Shown here: positions 41,874 through 48,707 of the stretch, piece after piece
Layout of the letters: the number at the start of each line of letters is the position of its first letter
Position numbering within the stretch: the stretch's first letter is position 1
NCBI GenBank assembly: GCA_039028495.1
Contig: JBCCHY010000004.1
Span: forward strand, 1 to 48,707
DNA: 48,707 nt
Origin: JBCCHY01 sp039028495
Lineage (GTDB): Bacteria > Patescibacteriota > Saccharimonadia > Saccharimonadales > VXPC01
Reading direction: 5' to 3'
Position numbers and translations under genes: made by a program
The notes under the pieces: generated by a model
The model's input: the letters and a program-made list of their open reading frames with translations, nothing else
What the model was told of the DNA's origin: nothing
Databases searched by the model: none

Positions 41874-43937
41874 TCACGCGTAATACTGTGGTGTCTGATT
41901 GGTAGGTGGTCCTGGTGGATAATGTTCTCTATGTAGTATGTGTAATTTGTGATGTCTAATCATCCAGAGCAAGGAAATGACAAGTAGCAGCCCACCAAAG
42001 CCTGCTAGACCTATGATGAGCGGCACATTGAGGTCACGCACTTCTTCGCCATTTGCGATGGCTCGTTCTGAGCGCTGAATATAAGCCGATGACAGGCGAT
42101 GAGCGGGATAGCTAATCTTGACCTCTTCGAACCTATCGATTGCTTTTGAAAACCTATTAGTTGAAAAATAATCGAGACCCTCGAGCCAGTACTGTTGTGT
42201 ATCTCCGTCATGCTTGAGCGTTACATTATTACGCTCAAGCAAGCTACGCAAGTCGCCGATCTCGCGCATGTAGCTCTTGCTTGCATCCGAGACCTGATCG
42301 CTCTTGAATCTGTAGGTTAGTAGACCAATAGCCTCGGCCGATGTGTTGATGGCTGGTCCACCGCTATTACCGCTCGACGCGTCAACGTCACTTTGAATGA
42401 GCTTTGAATTAGAGCCAACCGCATCTCTCACCGAGCTAACCGTGCCATTCGTGACACTGACCACTAAATCTCTTTTGTCTACTAGCGAGTTCTCTGCATC
42501 ATCAGGAAAGCCCACAACCGATATCTCTTCATTGGCAAGCGGGAGTTCATCTGCGAGCAATATGTACGGAGAGTCAGTTACACTTATTTTCAGTAGCGCT
42601 ACATCACTAGAGCTAAAACCTTCTGATGCGTCAGCGTACAGATCAGCCGACGAGTAATCTATATCTATGATATCTGCTTGCTTCACAGAAGTGCTGGTTT
42701 GCTTAGCAAAGAATTTCGCCGCGTCACTGAAATCAATCGCGTCATCACCTATAGCGACCAACGTCCTCTCCCGTCTGTTTTCGAGCGTGTAAGTATTCTC
42801 CGGCGTACTGTAGACTGCCGCTACAACTCCTGCAAGTAGGTCAGGACTGGTCACCACCTGAGCTGCCGAATCAGCGTCCAAGCCTGCACCATTCAAGAAC
42901 TCTAGTAGAAACGAAGTATCTGTAAGCAGCAGATCAGCAATCAGGTCTTCAGCCTCGTAGCTAACAACATGTCCATTGGTAGCAATATATCCATCGCTGC
43001 TGATTATGAATCCGCTGCCACTGACTCCATTACATAGCTCATTAGACTGCACCACCTGGTTGACTGCCAACTTACCGCAAACCGCAGTGTAGACTTTGAC
43101 TACTGCAGGCGAGACGAGATCCGCTAGGTACTGCTCCTGTAGACTCAAGACGTCCTCTGCATACTGATCCAAGTCATTCGAGCCTAGCAGTTCACGATTT
43201 AGCCCTAGAAGCTCACTTGCATTAGTGTCAAAACTCAGACTTTCTATAACGGTGGCATACGGCTCAGGAATAGCTGAATCTCCAACGAGACCTTTGAGCG
43301 TTACGATCAGTGGACGCCCAGAGACGACTGCAACCCACTGTGTGCTAAACGTCCGAGATGTGCCCAGCTCACCACCCAGATCTGAATCTACAAAATAAAC
43401 TCGACGCTCAAACGTCACACCGTCAATCTGCTCACTCACCTTATCTGCCAGACTGTATGTTATACGTGCCGTGCTACTCGGTCTGTAAAGCTCAGCGATC
43501 TCGCCGAGGACACCCTGGCCTGACGCTAGCTGCTCTTCGGAAAGTTCCGGCTCAACAACTATCTGCAAAGAGGACGCCTTAGTCCTTTGATCAGCTAACT
43601 CTGGTCTGGGTGTGAAGCTCACCTCTACTAGCGCCTGATCATTTACCAGTGATGGGTCGTCTGCGGGCTGGTCGACTACGCTGTCTGAATTAGAGGCCAC
43701 AGTGTCAACACGTAGTTGGCTAGCATCATACAGGGTTGAGTAGCCCAGGCTAGAGCGCACTGCCTGCAGCCTCTCGCCTGTATATGTAGGTTCGGGTGAG
43801 AGCTGTCTGGCAACTTCTGTGGCACCTGCACCCAACAGGTACACGGCGGCAGCCAGGACCACCAAACTAAGCAGGCTTGTCAGTATATGACGTTTGCGGA
43901 CTGGCTTTGCGTGATGCTTTTTAAGCTTGTGTTTCAT
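41874..43937 (-). CDS. Membrane trypsin-like serine protease
   Basis: This 687-aa protein has an N-terminal helix (residues ~19-38, LTSLLSLVVLAAAVYLLGAGA) and an outside region. The S1 protease domain carries the triad: His in SGFIISSDGYIATNGHVV, Asp in SSSDVALLKI and Ser in DVDASSGNSGGPAIN. A ~90-residue insertion lies between His and Asp. A short helical repeat segment (TPR-like, WLEGLDYFSTNRFSKAIDRFEEV) precedes a C-terminal helix (LIIGLAGFGGLLLVISLLWMI) and a His/Pro-rich tail. DegP/HtrA-like in core, but without a PDZ domain. Confidence 0.85.
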   Translation of the reverse strand: MKHKLKKHHAKPVRKRHILTSLLSLVVLAAAVYLLGAGATEVARQLSPEPTYTGERLQAVRSSLGYSTLYDASQLRVDTVASNSDSVVDQPADDPSLVNDQALVEVSFTPRPELADQRTKASSLQIVVEPELSEEQLASGQGVLGEIAELYRPSSTARITYSLADKVSEQIDGVTFERRVYFVDSDLGGELGTSRTFSTQWVAVVSGRPLIVTLKGLVGDSAIPEPYATVIESLSFDTNASELLGLNRELLGSNDLDQYAEDVLSLQEQYLADLVSPAVVKVYTAVCGKLAVNQVVQSNELCNGVSGSGFIISSDGYIATNGHVVSYEAEDLIADLLLTDTSFLLEFLNGAGLDADSAAQVVTSPDLLAGVVAAVYSTPENTYTLENRRERTLVAIGDDAIDFSDAAKFFAKQTSTSVKQADIIDIDYSSADLYADASEGFSSSDVALLKISVTDSPYILLADELPLANEEISVVGFPDDAENSLVDKRDLVVSVTNGTVSSVRDAVGSNSKLIQSDVDASSGNSGGPAINTSAEAIGLLTYRFKSDQVSDASKSYMREIGDLRSLLERNNVTLKHDGDTQQYWLEGLDYFSTNRFSKAIDRFEEVKISYPAHRLSSAYIQRSERAIANGEEVRDLNVPLIIGLAGFGGLLLVISLLWMIRHHKLHILHREHYPPGPPTNQTPQYYA

Positions 43938-44036
43938 CTACCCTCAAGTTCTAACCATAAGTATATAGGAGTTGAGAGCATGTATCTAGGCCGGGGAACC
44001 AACATATGCCTAGAGAGAAATGGCTCTCACAGACTC

Positions 44037-44131
44037 AAAGAAGTACAAAAGTATTCTGCTTTTGGTGGGAGGATCATCCGAGAATGCCACGCATTCCCGG
44101 CGTCTAAGGAGGGAGGTGCCCTCCCTCCTTA
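44037..44131 (-). repeat. Structured intergenic element, copy G (P1 truncated)
   Basis: P4 TAAGGAGGGAGG with CCTCCCTCCTTA (44131-44105) starts 2 nt after the permease stop. P3 is CCGGGAATGC/GCATTCTCGG and P2 has loop ATCCTCC. The P1 hairpin is reduced to GAAgTAC/GTATTC (44037-44055 region) without the nonamer loop. Confidence 0.75.
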
Positions 44132-44132
44132 C

Positions 44133-46694
44133 CTATTCGTGGGAAATTGCGTCCAACACATCCATTCGAGAGGCTCGCCAGGCCGGCAAAGCAGCTGCTA
44201 TAACACCCGCGATCGCCGCAATGATGAAGAAGCCAACTATTTGTCCTATGGGGATTACCAGCTCATCAATACCCTCTGAACTCAGAGCTCTGATGAGCGC
44301 CCAGCCAAAGAACAGCCCTATCGCTACACCAAGTATTGCGCCGAACAGCGCGATAATGATCGACTCGGTCCGAATCATACGTCTAACCTGACGTCTTGTC
44401 ATACCAATGGATCTCAGCATACCTATTTCCCTGGTACGTTCAGATATAGATAGAGCAAGTGTATTGGTAATTCCGAGTACCGCAATGATGACTGCAAACC
44501 CAAGTAGACTCCAAAGCAGCTGCAGAATCTGATCGATCTGATTGCGAGCATCTGCGATGAGTTCGGTCTGGTCCTGAACTTTGATCGCCCCGTAACTCGA
44601 AGCTACCCCGTCAGCAGCAGCACGAGCTTCGTCAGGATCTACGCCAGCTGCGTATTTTGCCGTTGCTAGTGTAAGGCTATCGTCAGTACTGTTAGCTAGC
44701 AGCATCTCATTTGAGATTAGATAACTGGTATCAAATGGTTCACTGAACGAACCAACAATTGTCGTCTCAATTACTCCAGAGTTCGGGAACTCAATTGGTA
44801 TAGTATCCCCTACTTCCCAGTTCTCAGTCTTTAATCTTTCTTCGAAAATGACAATTTCATTCAAGCCTAGTGATTCATAGGCGTTGTCTGTTGGTTTGAG
44901 CAGGAAGCTGCTGCCGAAGGTATCCGGATCGATGCCAGCAATAAAGCGAATCTCGTTATCAATCTTTGCTCCATCAATTCTATAGCGCACTGAGCTGACA
45001 TCCTGTAGCTCTGGTAGCTCCGCCAGATCTTGGGCTAGCCTCACAGAGAAACCATCAGTACCCGGACCATTATCGCCTATGTTCTCTGAGGTGAATATCA
45101 AATCTGCCGGGAAACTCTCTGTTAGAACTGTGTCTATAGTTCCCTTGAAAGAGCTCGCCATAATGGACACAAGAACAACAAGCGACACACCAATCATGAG
45201 AGCAGCCGCAGAACTAGCTGTTCGCCGCGGCTCCCTAGCAACGTTTCGCATACCCAACCTAGCGGCCATGCCTCGCGCAGCAGCGATTGGCCAGCCTACA
45301 AATAACGCTATTGGTTTCGCGAGCAGTGGCGCGATCACCGTGATGCCGATAAACAGCACCAAAGCTCCAGCCCCAACATAGTAGATTGGGTTCTTCAAGC
45401 CAGATCTGTTCAATCCATATAGCAGCAAGGCTATACCGATAATTGAAATGGCAAATCCTAGCAGGCCACGAAGGAAGAGCGGCTTCTTGCTGCTTCCGGA
45501 TACCTCACTGTCCTTCATTGCCTCAATCGGTGAAACAGACGATGCTTTTCGGGCTGGGAGTAAAGCCGACAGAACCGTTACAGCTATACCTACAGCCAGC
45601 GATACGATTATAGTACGCAGCTCTATCACAAATGAACCATCAGGTAGGCTGGCGCCAGCAGCGCCGAACACGGCTCGGATGAGTTCAGCGATGACCGCTC
45701 CAAGACCTATACCTATCAGTGACGCAATGATGCCAATTATCAGCGCTTCGTACGTGACAAGCCTGATCACCTGATTTTTGGTAGCACCGACTGCACGAAG
45801 GAGCGCGAGCTCTTTGGACCTCTGCGTAACTATGATTCTAAATGTATTTTGTATGATGTAGCTACCTACAAAGATAGATATTAGGGCAAAGGCCAGTAGT
45901 GCTGTGTTTATAAACCCTAGGCCTTCATTTATATCGTCTACCTGCTCCGATGCCTGTTGCTCACCAGTAACTGCTTCTAGCTCTCCTGGCAGAATGGACT
46001 CTACCGATGTTCGAACCTCTTCAGCCGAAACATCCCCGCTATACCTGATAGATATCTCTGAGTATCCATCAGCTGAATCAAGTAGCCGTTGTGCTTCGGA
46101 GAACTCGAAAAGTGATAGTGTCGCGCCGGCCAATCCATTAGCATCTCCAAATTTTGCTAGCCCAACAATCTCAAAATTTTCTATGCCAATATCGGTTGCT
46201 ATATCTATCCTGTCGCCAATACCTAGATTGTTGTTGTCGGCCGTGGCAACGTCTAACACCACTTCACTAGGGCCAGCAGGAGCTCTTCCGTTTCCTTCTG
46301 GAATGTTCAGCGGGTTCAGTGTCGGATCATCTCCCCAGGAGAACCCAAATGTAGGTGGCCCCTGACCACCGATTGCATTGCCCTCGGCATCTATGAGCTG
46401 AGCGTACCCTTCAATACCTGGCTCAGCAACCTCGACCCCGTTAATTGCTTGGATCTGCTGCAGCAGCTCGGGATTGACCGCTCGATCTTCGTCACCAAAC
46501 TCGGCTGCTGATGGTCTAACCGTTAGGTCAACTCCCTGAAAGACTTCACTAAACAAACCATCGAATGTACGCCCTATACTATCTGTGAATATATAGGTGC
46601 CCGAAATAAAGCTGACGCCCAGCACAATTGCAAAACTCGTAAGTAGTACTCGTAGCTTGCGTGCGAGCAAGCTCTTAACTGCATTCTTGAACAT
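44133..46694 (-). CDS. MacB/FtsX-type ABC transporter permease
   Basis: This 853-aa protein has the layout of large FtsX-family permeases. A helix near residues 10-32 is followed by an outside MacB-PCD domain. Three helices come at ~265-390 with LALLRAVGATKNQVIRLV. A middle pair and a second ectodomain follow. The final three helices carry REIGMLRSIGMTRRQVRRMIRTESIIIALFGAILG. The two LRAVGAT/LRSIGMT motifs are the coupling segments. It works with the ATPase next to it, 4 nt upstream, probably for lipoprotein or peptide export. The substrate is unknown. Confidence 0.92.
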   Translation of the reverse strand: MFKNAVKSLLARKLRVLLTSFAIVLGVSFISGTYIFTDSIGRTFDGLFSEVFQGVDLTVRPSAAEFGDEDRAVNPELLQQIQAINGVEVAEPGIEGYAQLIDAEGNAIGGQGPPTFGFSWGDDPTLNPLNIPEGNGRAPAGPSEVVLDVATADNNNLGIGDRIDIATDIGIENFEIVGLAKFGDANGLAGATLSLFEFSEAQRLLDSADGYSEISIRYSGDVSAEEVRTSVESILPGELEAVTGEQQASEQVDDINEGLGFINTALLAFALISIFVGSYIIQNTFRIIVTQRSKELALLRAVGATKNQVIRLVTYEALIIGIIASLIGIGLGAVIAELIRAVFGAAGASLPDGSFVIELRTIIVSLAVGIAVTVLSALLPARKASSVSPIEAMKDSEVSGSSKKPLFLRGLLGFAISIIGIALLLYGLNRSGLKNPIYYVGAGALVLFIGITVIAPLLAKPIALFVGWPIAAARGMAARLGMRNVAREPRRTASSAAALMIGVSLVVLVSIMASSFKGTIDTVLTESFPADLIFTSENIGDNGPGTDGFSVRLAQDLAELPELQDVSSVRYRIDGAKIDNEIRFIAGIDPDTFGSSFLLKPTDNAYESLGLNEIVIFEERLKTENWEVGDTIPIEFPNSGVIETTIVGSFSEPFDTSYLISNEMLLANSTDDSLTLATAKYAAGVDPDEARAAADGVASSYGAIKVQDQTELIADARNQIDQILQLLWSLLGFAVIIAVLGITNTLALSISERTREIGMLRSIGMTRRQVRRMIRTESIIIALFGAILGVAIGLFFGWALIRALSSEGIDELVIPIGQIVGFFIIAAIAGVIAAALPAWRASRMDVLDAISHE

Positions 46695-46698
46695 CCTC

Positions 46699-47430
46699 TT
46701 ATCCGCCTAGCTTTTTAAGTCTGTCGAGAATTTTAGTGCTTGTTGGTTTTTTCATTTCATCGACAATCTTGCCGTCGTCCAGAAAAACAACGCGGTCTGC
46801 GTAGCTAGCCGCTGTTGGATCATGTGTGACCATAACTATCGCTTGGTTATATTCGTTTGCTGCTGTGCGCAAGAATTCTAATAGCTGTGCCCCTGATTTT
46901 GAATCTAGGTTACCACTGGGCTCATCAGCAAAAATTATGGCTGGCCGGGAAACAAGTGCTCGAGCAGCTGCTACACGCTGCTGCTGGCCGCCCGAAAGCT
47001 CGCTAGGTGTGTGTTTGAGTCTGTCCGATAGGCCTAGCTTGTTGGTTATCTCTGAGAGCCACTGCTGATCAGGTGCGTCGCCGGCTATTGATAGCGGTAG
47101 TAGTATGTTCTCGCTCGCGTTTAGTGTTGGAACCAAATTGAATGACTGAAAGATAAAACCGACTTTGTCTCGTCTGAGTAACGTTAGTTCTTTGTCATTA
47201 ATTTTTGAAATGTTGGTCTCATCAATGGTGATCGTACCACTATCAACGTCATCTAAACCGGCGGCACAGTGCAGTAGCGTTGATTTACCCGATCCCGATG
47301 GACCCATAATCGCCGTAAACACGCCTTCTTCAAAGTCTATGCTCACACCATCCAGTGCCTTTACCTGGGTGTTTCCCTCTCCGTATACTTTTTTGGCTTT
47401 TGCTACACTAGCCACGACACGCTTTGCCAT
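46699..47430 (-). CDS. ABC transporter ATP-binding protein (MacB/LolD type)
   Basis: This protein is ~243 aa. I chose the ATG at 47430 (MAKRVVASVAKAKKVYGEG). Walker A is GPSGSGKST, the Q-loop is FIFQSFNLVPTLNA, the signature LSGGQQQRVAAARALV, Walker B IIFADEPSGNLDSKSG and the switch His VMVTHDPTAA. The SGNLDSKSG stretch is typical of the LolD/MacB/FtsE group that pairs with FtsX-like permeases. Confidence 0.94.
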   Translation of the reverse strand: MAKRVVASVAKAKKVYGEGNTQVKALDGVSIDFEEGVFTAIMGPSGSGKSTLLHCAAGLDDVDSGTITIDETNISKINDKELTLLRRDKVGFIFQSFNLVPTLNASENILLPLSIAGDAPDQQWLSEITNKLGLSDRLKHTPSELSGGQQQRVAAARALVSRPAIIFADEPSGNLDSKSGAQLLEFLRTAANEYNQAIVMVTHDPTAASYADRVVFLDDGKIVDEMKKPTSTKILDRLKKLGG

Positions 47431-47510
47431 ACGCATATTCCCCTTCCATTTTCTTGTCCCAAATTATAGCAAACTAAAGGAGATTATACGTATGGCAGCG
47501 AGACTACTGA

Positions 47511-48074
47511 CTACAAGCGTATGCCACTTATCAGCTGACTGAACCCAGGAATCTGAGACCTAAAAAGCGTTTCCAGGTTACTTGCGCTAGTCGTTCTGTC
47601 GCCGCAGCTTGTCTGATACTGGCTGACGTAAGTATCCGGGCCATTGGTTAGTTCGTATAGATTCAGGGTGCCGAGTGGACAGAGACCCGTCCCATCACCG
47701 TATTTTGCTGGGTCTTTAATACCGGTTAAGCCTGTCCTAGAGATAGCCTCTATAAACTCTTCGTAGGCAACATCGTTATTATCAAACAAATGCCTATCGA
47801 CTATGTTTTTTTCATAGCCCTGGTATGTCTCTAGGATGCGCCTCTCATCATTAATGATAATGCGATAGCCAAAGTGGTTTTCATCAGCAATAAGTCGGCC
47901 GCGCTTTTCCATAGTCAGTGATGCACCATCATTAACTTGTGAGGACAGCGATGGAGCGGCAGGGTCATCAGTGCTACCGTTCCTAGTAATACCAACTAGC
48001 CTAGTGACAAGAATAATCAACACAGTAATGCCAACAAGCATTAGTATGATTCCAAAGAATACGCGTCCATTCAT
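47511..48074 (-). CDS. Membrane-anchored protein, unknown
   Basis: This 187-aa protein starts at the ATG at 48074 (MNGRVFFGIILMLVGITVLIILVTRLVG), chosen because the membrane helix then sits at the N-terminus; the open frame runs back to 48122. The outside part carries ENHFGYRIIINDERRILETYQGY, RTGLTGIKDPAKYGDGTGLCPLGTLNLYEL and SQYQTSCGDRTTSA, with two Cys that could pair. Similar short anchored proteins are frequent in Saccharibacteria, without known role. Confidence 0.6.
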   Translation of the reverse strand: MNGRVFFGIILMLVGITVLIILVTRLVGITRNGSTDDPAAPSLSSQVNDGASLTMEKRGRLIADENHFGYRIIINDERRILETYQGYEKNIVDRHLFDNNDVAYEEFIEAISRTGLTGIKDPAKYGDGTGLCPLGTLNLYELTNGPDTYVSQYQTSCGDRTTSASNLETLFRSQIPGFSQLISGIRL

Positions 48075-48113
48075 ATGGCATATTATGTCATAACACCTGC
48101 AGTGTATGCAAAA

Positions 48114-48236
48114 GGTGAACAATCAAGACGATCGTCTCGATTGTTCACCATAGAGCTGGAGGGCTGTCGCTCTATCACTAGGAAACTCAGACTGCCACTG
48201 GCAGTCTTCCCCCTTCGGGCAGTGTCCGCAGCAGTC
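48114..48236 (-). repeat. Possible divergent copy H of the structured element
   Basis: It is downstream of tmRNA in tmRNA sense. It has a hairpin AGACTGCC/GGCAGTCT and a P2-like hairpin ATAGAGC/GCTCTAT (48150-48175) whose loop contains CCCTCC. A P1-like stem GGTGAACAATC/GATTGTTCACC (48114-48149) encloses a self-complementary AGACGATCGTCT instead of the nonamer loop. The order of parts matches copies A-G, but conserved loop sequences are mostly lost, so this is tentative. Confidence 0.4.
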
Positions 48237-48240
48237 TAGC

Positions 48241-48275
48241 AAAATTAAAACCCCATCTTTCGATGGGGTTTTAAT
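48241..48275 (-). terminator. Intrinsic terminator of tmRNA
   Basis: CCCCATC/GATGGGG hairpin with a TTTCG-type loop, flanked by AAAA and TTTTAATTTT on the minus strand, directly 3' of the tmRNA CCA end. Confidence 0.85.
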
Positions 48276-48277
48276 TT

Positions 48278-48680
48278 TGGTGGAGCTGGCGGGCACTGCC
48301 CCCGCGTCCGAGTGGTGAAAATCTGGAGTACTACAAGCTTATTTCGTCTGCATTTAAATCTTTGTAAAGAAGACATATAAGACGAACAAAAATATCTACC
48401 CTACTCAAGCAAAGTCTTAGATCAATCAGCGCTAATGATTAATAGCAATTTGGAGAATATATAAACGCACTAATCTACCCAAACAAAGATTAGATTGCCG
48501 CAAACCTAAGTTAGGCTGCTAGTGCAACACGTGCGTTACGCATATCTAAGATATCTGTAACTGTGTTTGCTAGTGAATTTTTTGCTTTTGCAATTATTCT
48601 TGGTGATTCGGTAACGGTGAATCGGCCGACTTGCACTACCAGATTGTCAAAGTCCATTCGTCGAGCTTAAAGTCAGCCCC
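48278..48680 (-). ncRNA. ssrA: tmRNA (transfer-messenger RNA)
   Basis: This RNA rescues stalled ribosomes. On the minus strand the 5' end GGGGCTGA pairs with CAGCTCC before ACCA (7 bp), including G3.U70, the alanine identity pair. CCA is encoded. The length is 403 nt. The tag frame resumes most likely at GCA 48570 (ANTV...NARVALAA, stop TAA at 48511-48513, 19 aa). An earlier GCA at 48591 would give 26 aa. The ALAA end is the classic protease signal. The T-arm stem GCGGG/CCCGC is intact, but its 7-nt loop is GGCAGTG. In E. coli the same flanks hold TTCAACT. The promoter lies outside the window. Confidence 0.93.
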
Positions 48681-48707
48681 AAGAAACACATGATATCACT
48701 TTTGACA

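Noticed and set aside
8885..44131. Repeats as a CRISPR array, integron attC sites or IS200/IS605 ends
   Set aside because: Copies are kilobases apart with no spacers or cas genes. No RYYYAAC/GTTRRRY core is present. No transposase or integrase lies in the window. REP/RAYT-type mobility cannot be excluded but has no direct support.

Overview
The window looks like a metagenome-assembled contig from a Patescibacteria (CPR) member, most probably Candidatus Saccharibacteria (TM7). I infer this from the compact small-gene layout, the CPR-style secreted proteins (DUF11, PKD, M23, LysM-CHAP, lectin-like fibre protein), the shortened AlaRS, the standard code with TGA as stop, and many promoters whose -10 box sits about 7 nt before the start codon. 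The first ~1.4 kb does not belong: it is GC-rich proteobacterial-type coding sequence (ATPase/TPR part of a class III cyclase-like regulator) joined inside uvrA at about 1418, so uvrA lacks its last ~100 residues. I read this as an assembly chimera.

Layout. 1.4-8.2 kb: uvrA, a divergent membrane protein across a 34-bp palindrome, a small membrane protein behind a structured leader, exonuclease I (sbcB), a small alpha/beta hydrolase and obgE. 8.2-14.1 kb: a degenerate AdoMet decarboxylase-like protein, a LysM-CHAP hydrolase and a 1003-aa DUF11 adhesin. 14.1-18.5 kb: a division/cell-wall operon ftsA - CPR membrane protein - ruvX - mltG. 18.5-22.5 kb: alaS (short) and mnmA. 22.9-30.4 kb: a surface-protein island with a DUF916-like protein, a PKD protein, three secreted paralogues sharing a C-terminal YIATA(T/S)F strand (one frameshifted) and a fibre-like membrane protein. 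31.3-37.3 kb: an F1-ATPase-like operon in the order [ectodomain + c-like hairpin], b, delta, alpha, gamma, beta, epsilon. 37.4-41.8 kb: metG - tatD - two unknowns - nifS/iscS-like. 41.9-48.1 kb: a membrane trypsin-like protease and a MacB/FtsX-type ABC exporter. 48.3-48.7 kb: tmRNA (ssrA).

Three things stand out. (1) The F1-like operon has no a-subunit. Its c-like hairpin carries the GRNP polar loop, has no acidic residue in either helix, and is fused to a secreted ectodomain. This looks like an ATP-driven machine that is not an ion-coupled ATP synthase. (2) An intergenic structured element occurs at least seven times (plus one divergent copy). It has a hairpin with conserved nonamer loop GARYRAGTA, a hairpin with an AUCCUCC loop, a covarying hairpin flanked by CCGGGA/UCUCGG and a GC-rich terminal hairpin. 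It usually begins within a few bases of the stop codon of the gene it follows. A second structured module with a conserved A.A-interrupted hairpin occurs three times. (3) The tmRNA keeps the G3.U70 alanine determinant but has GGCAGUG in place of the near-universal TTCRANY T-loop, while the AlaRS encoded here lacks the C-Ala domain that in other bacteria contacts the tRNA elbow.

All structures and homologies were read by eye. No search or folding program was run.
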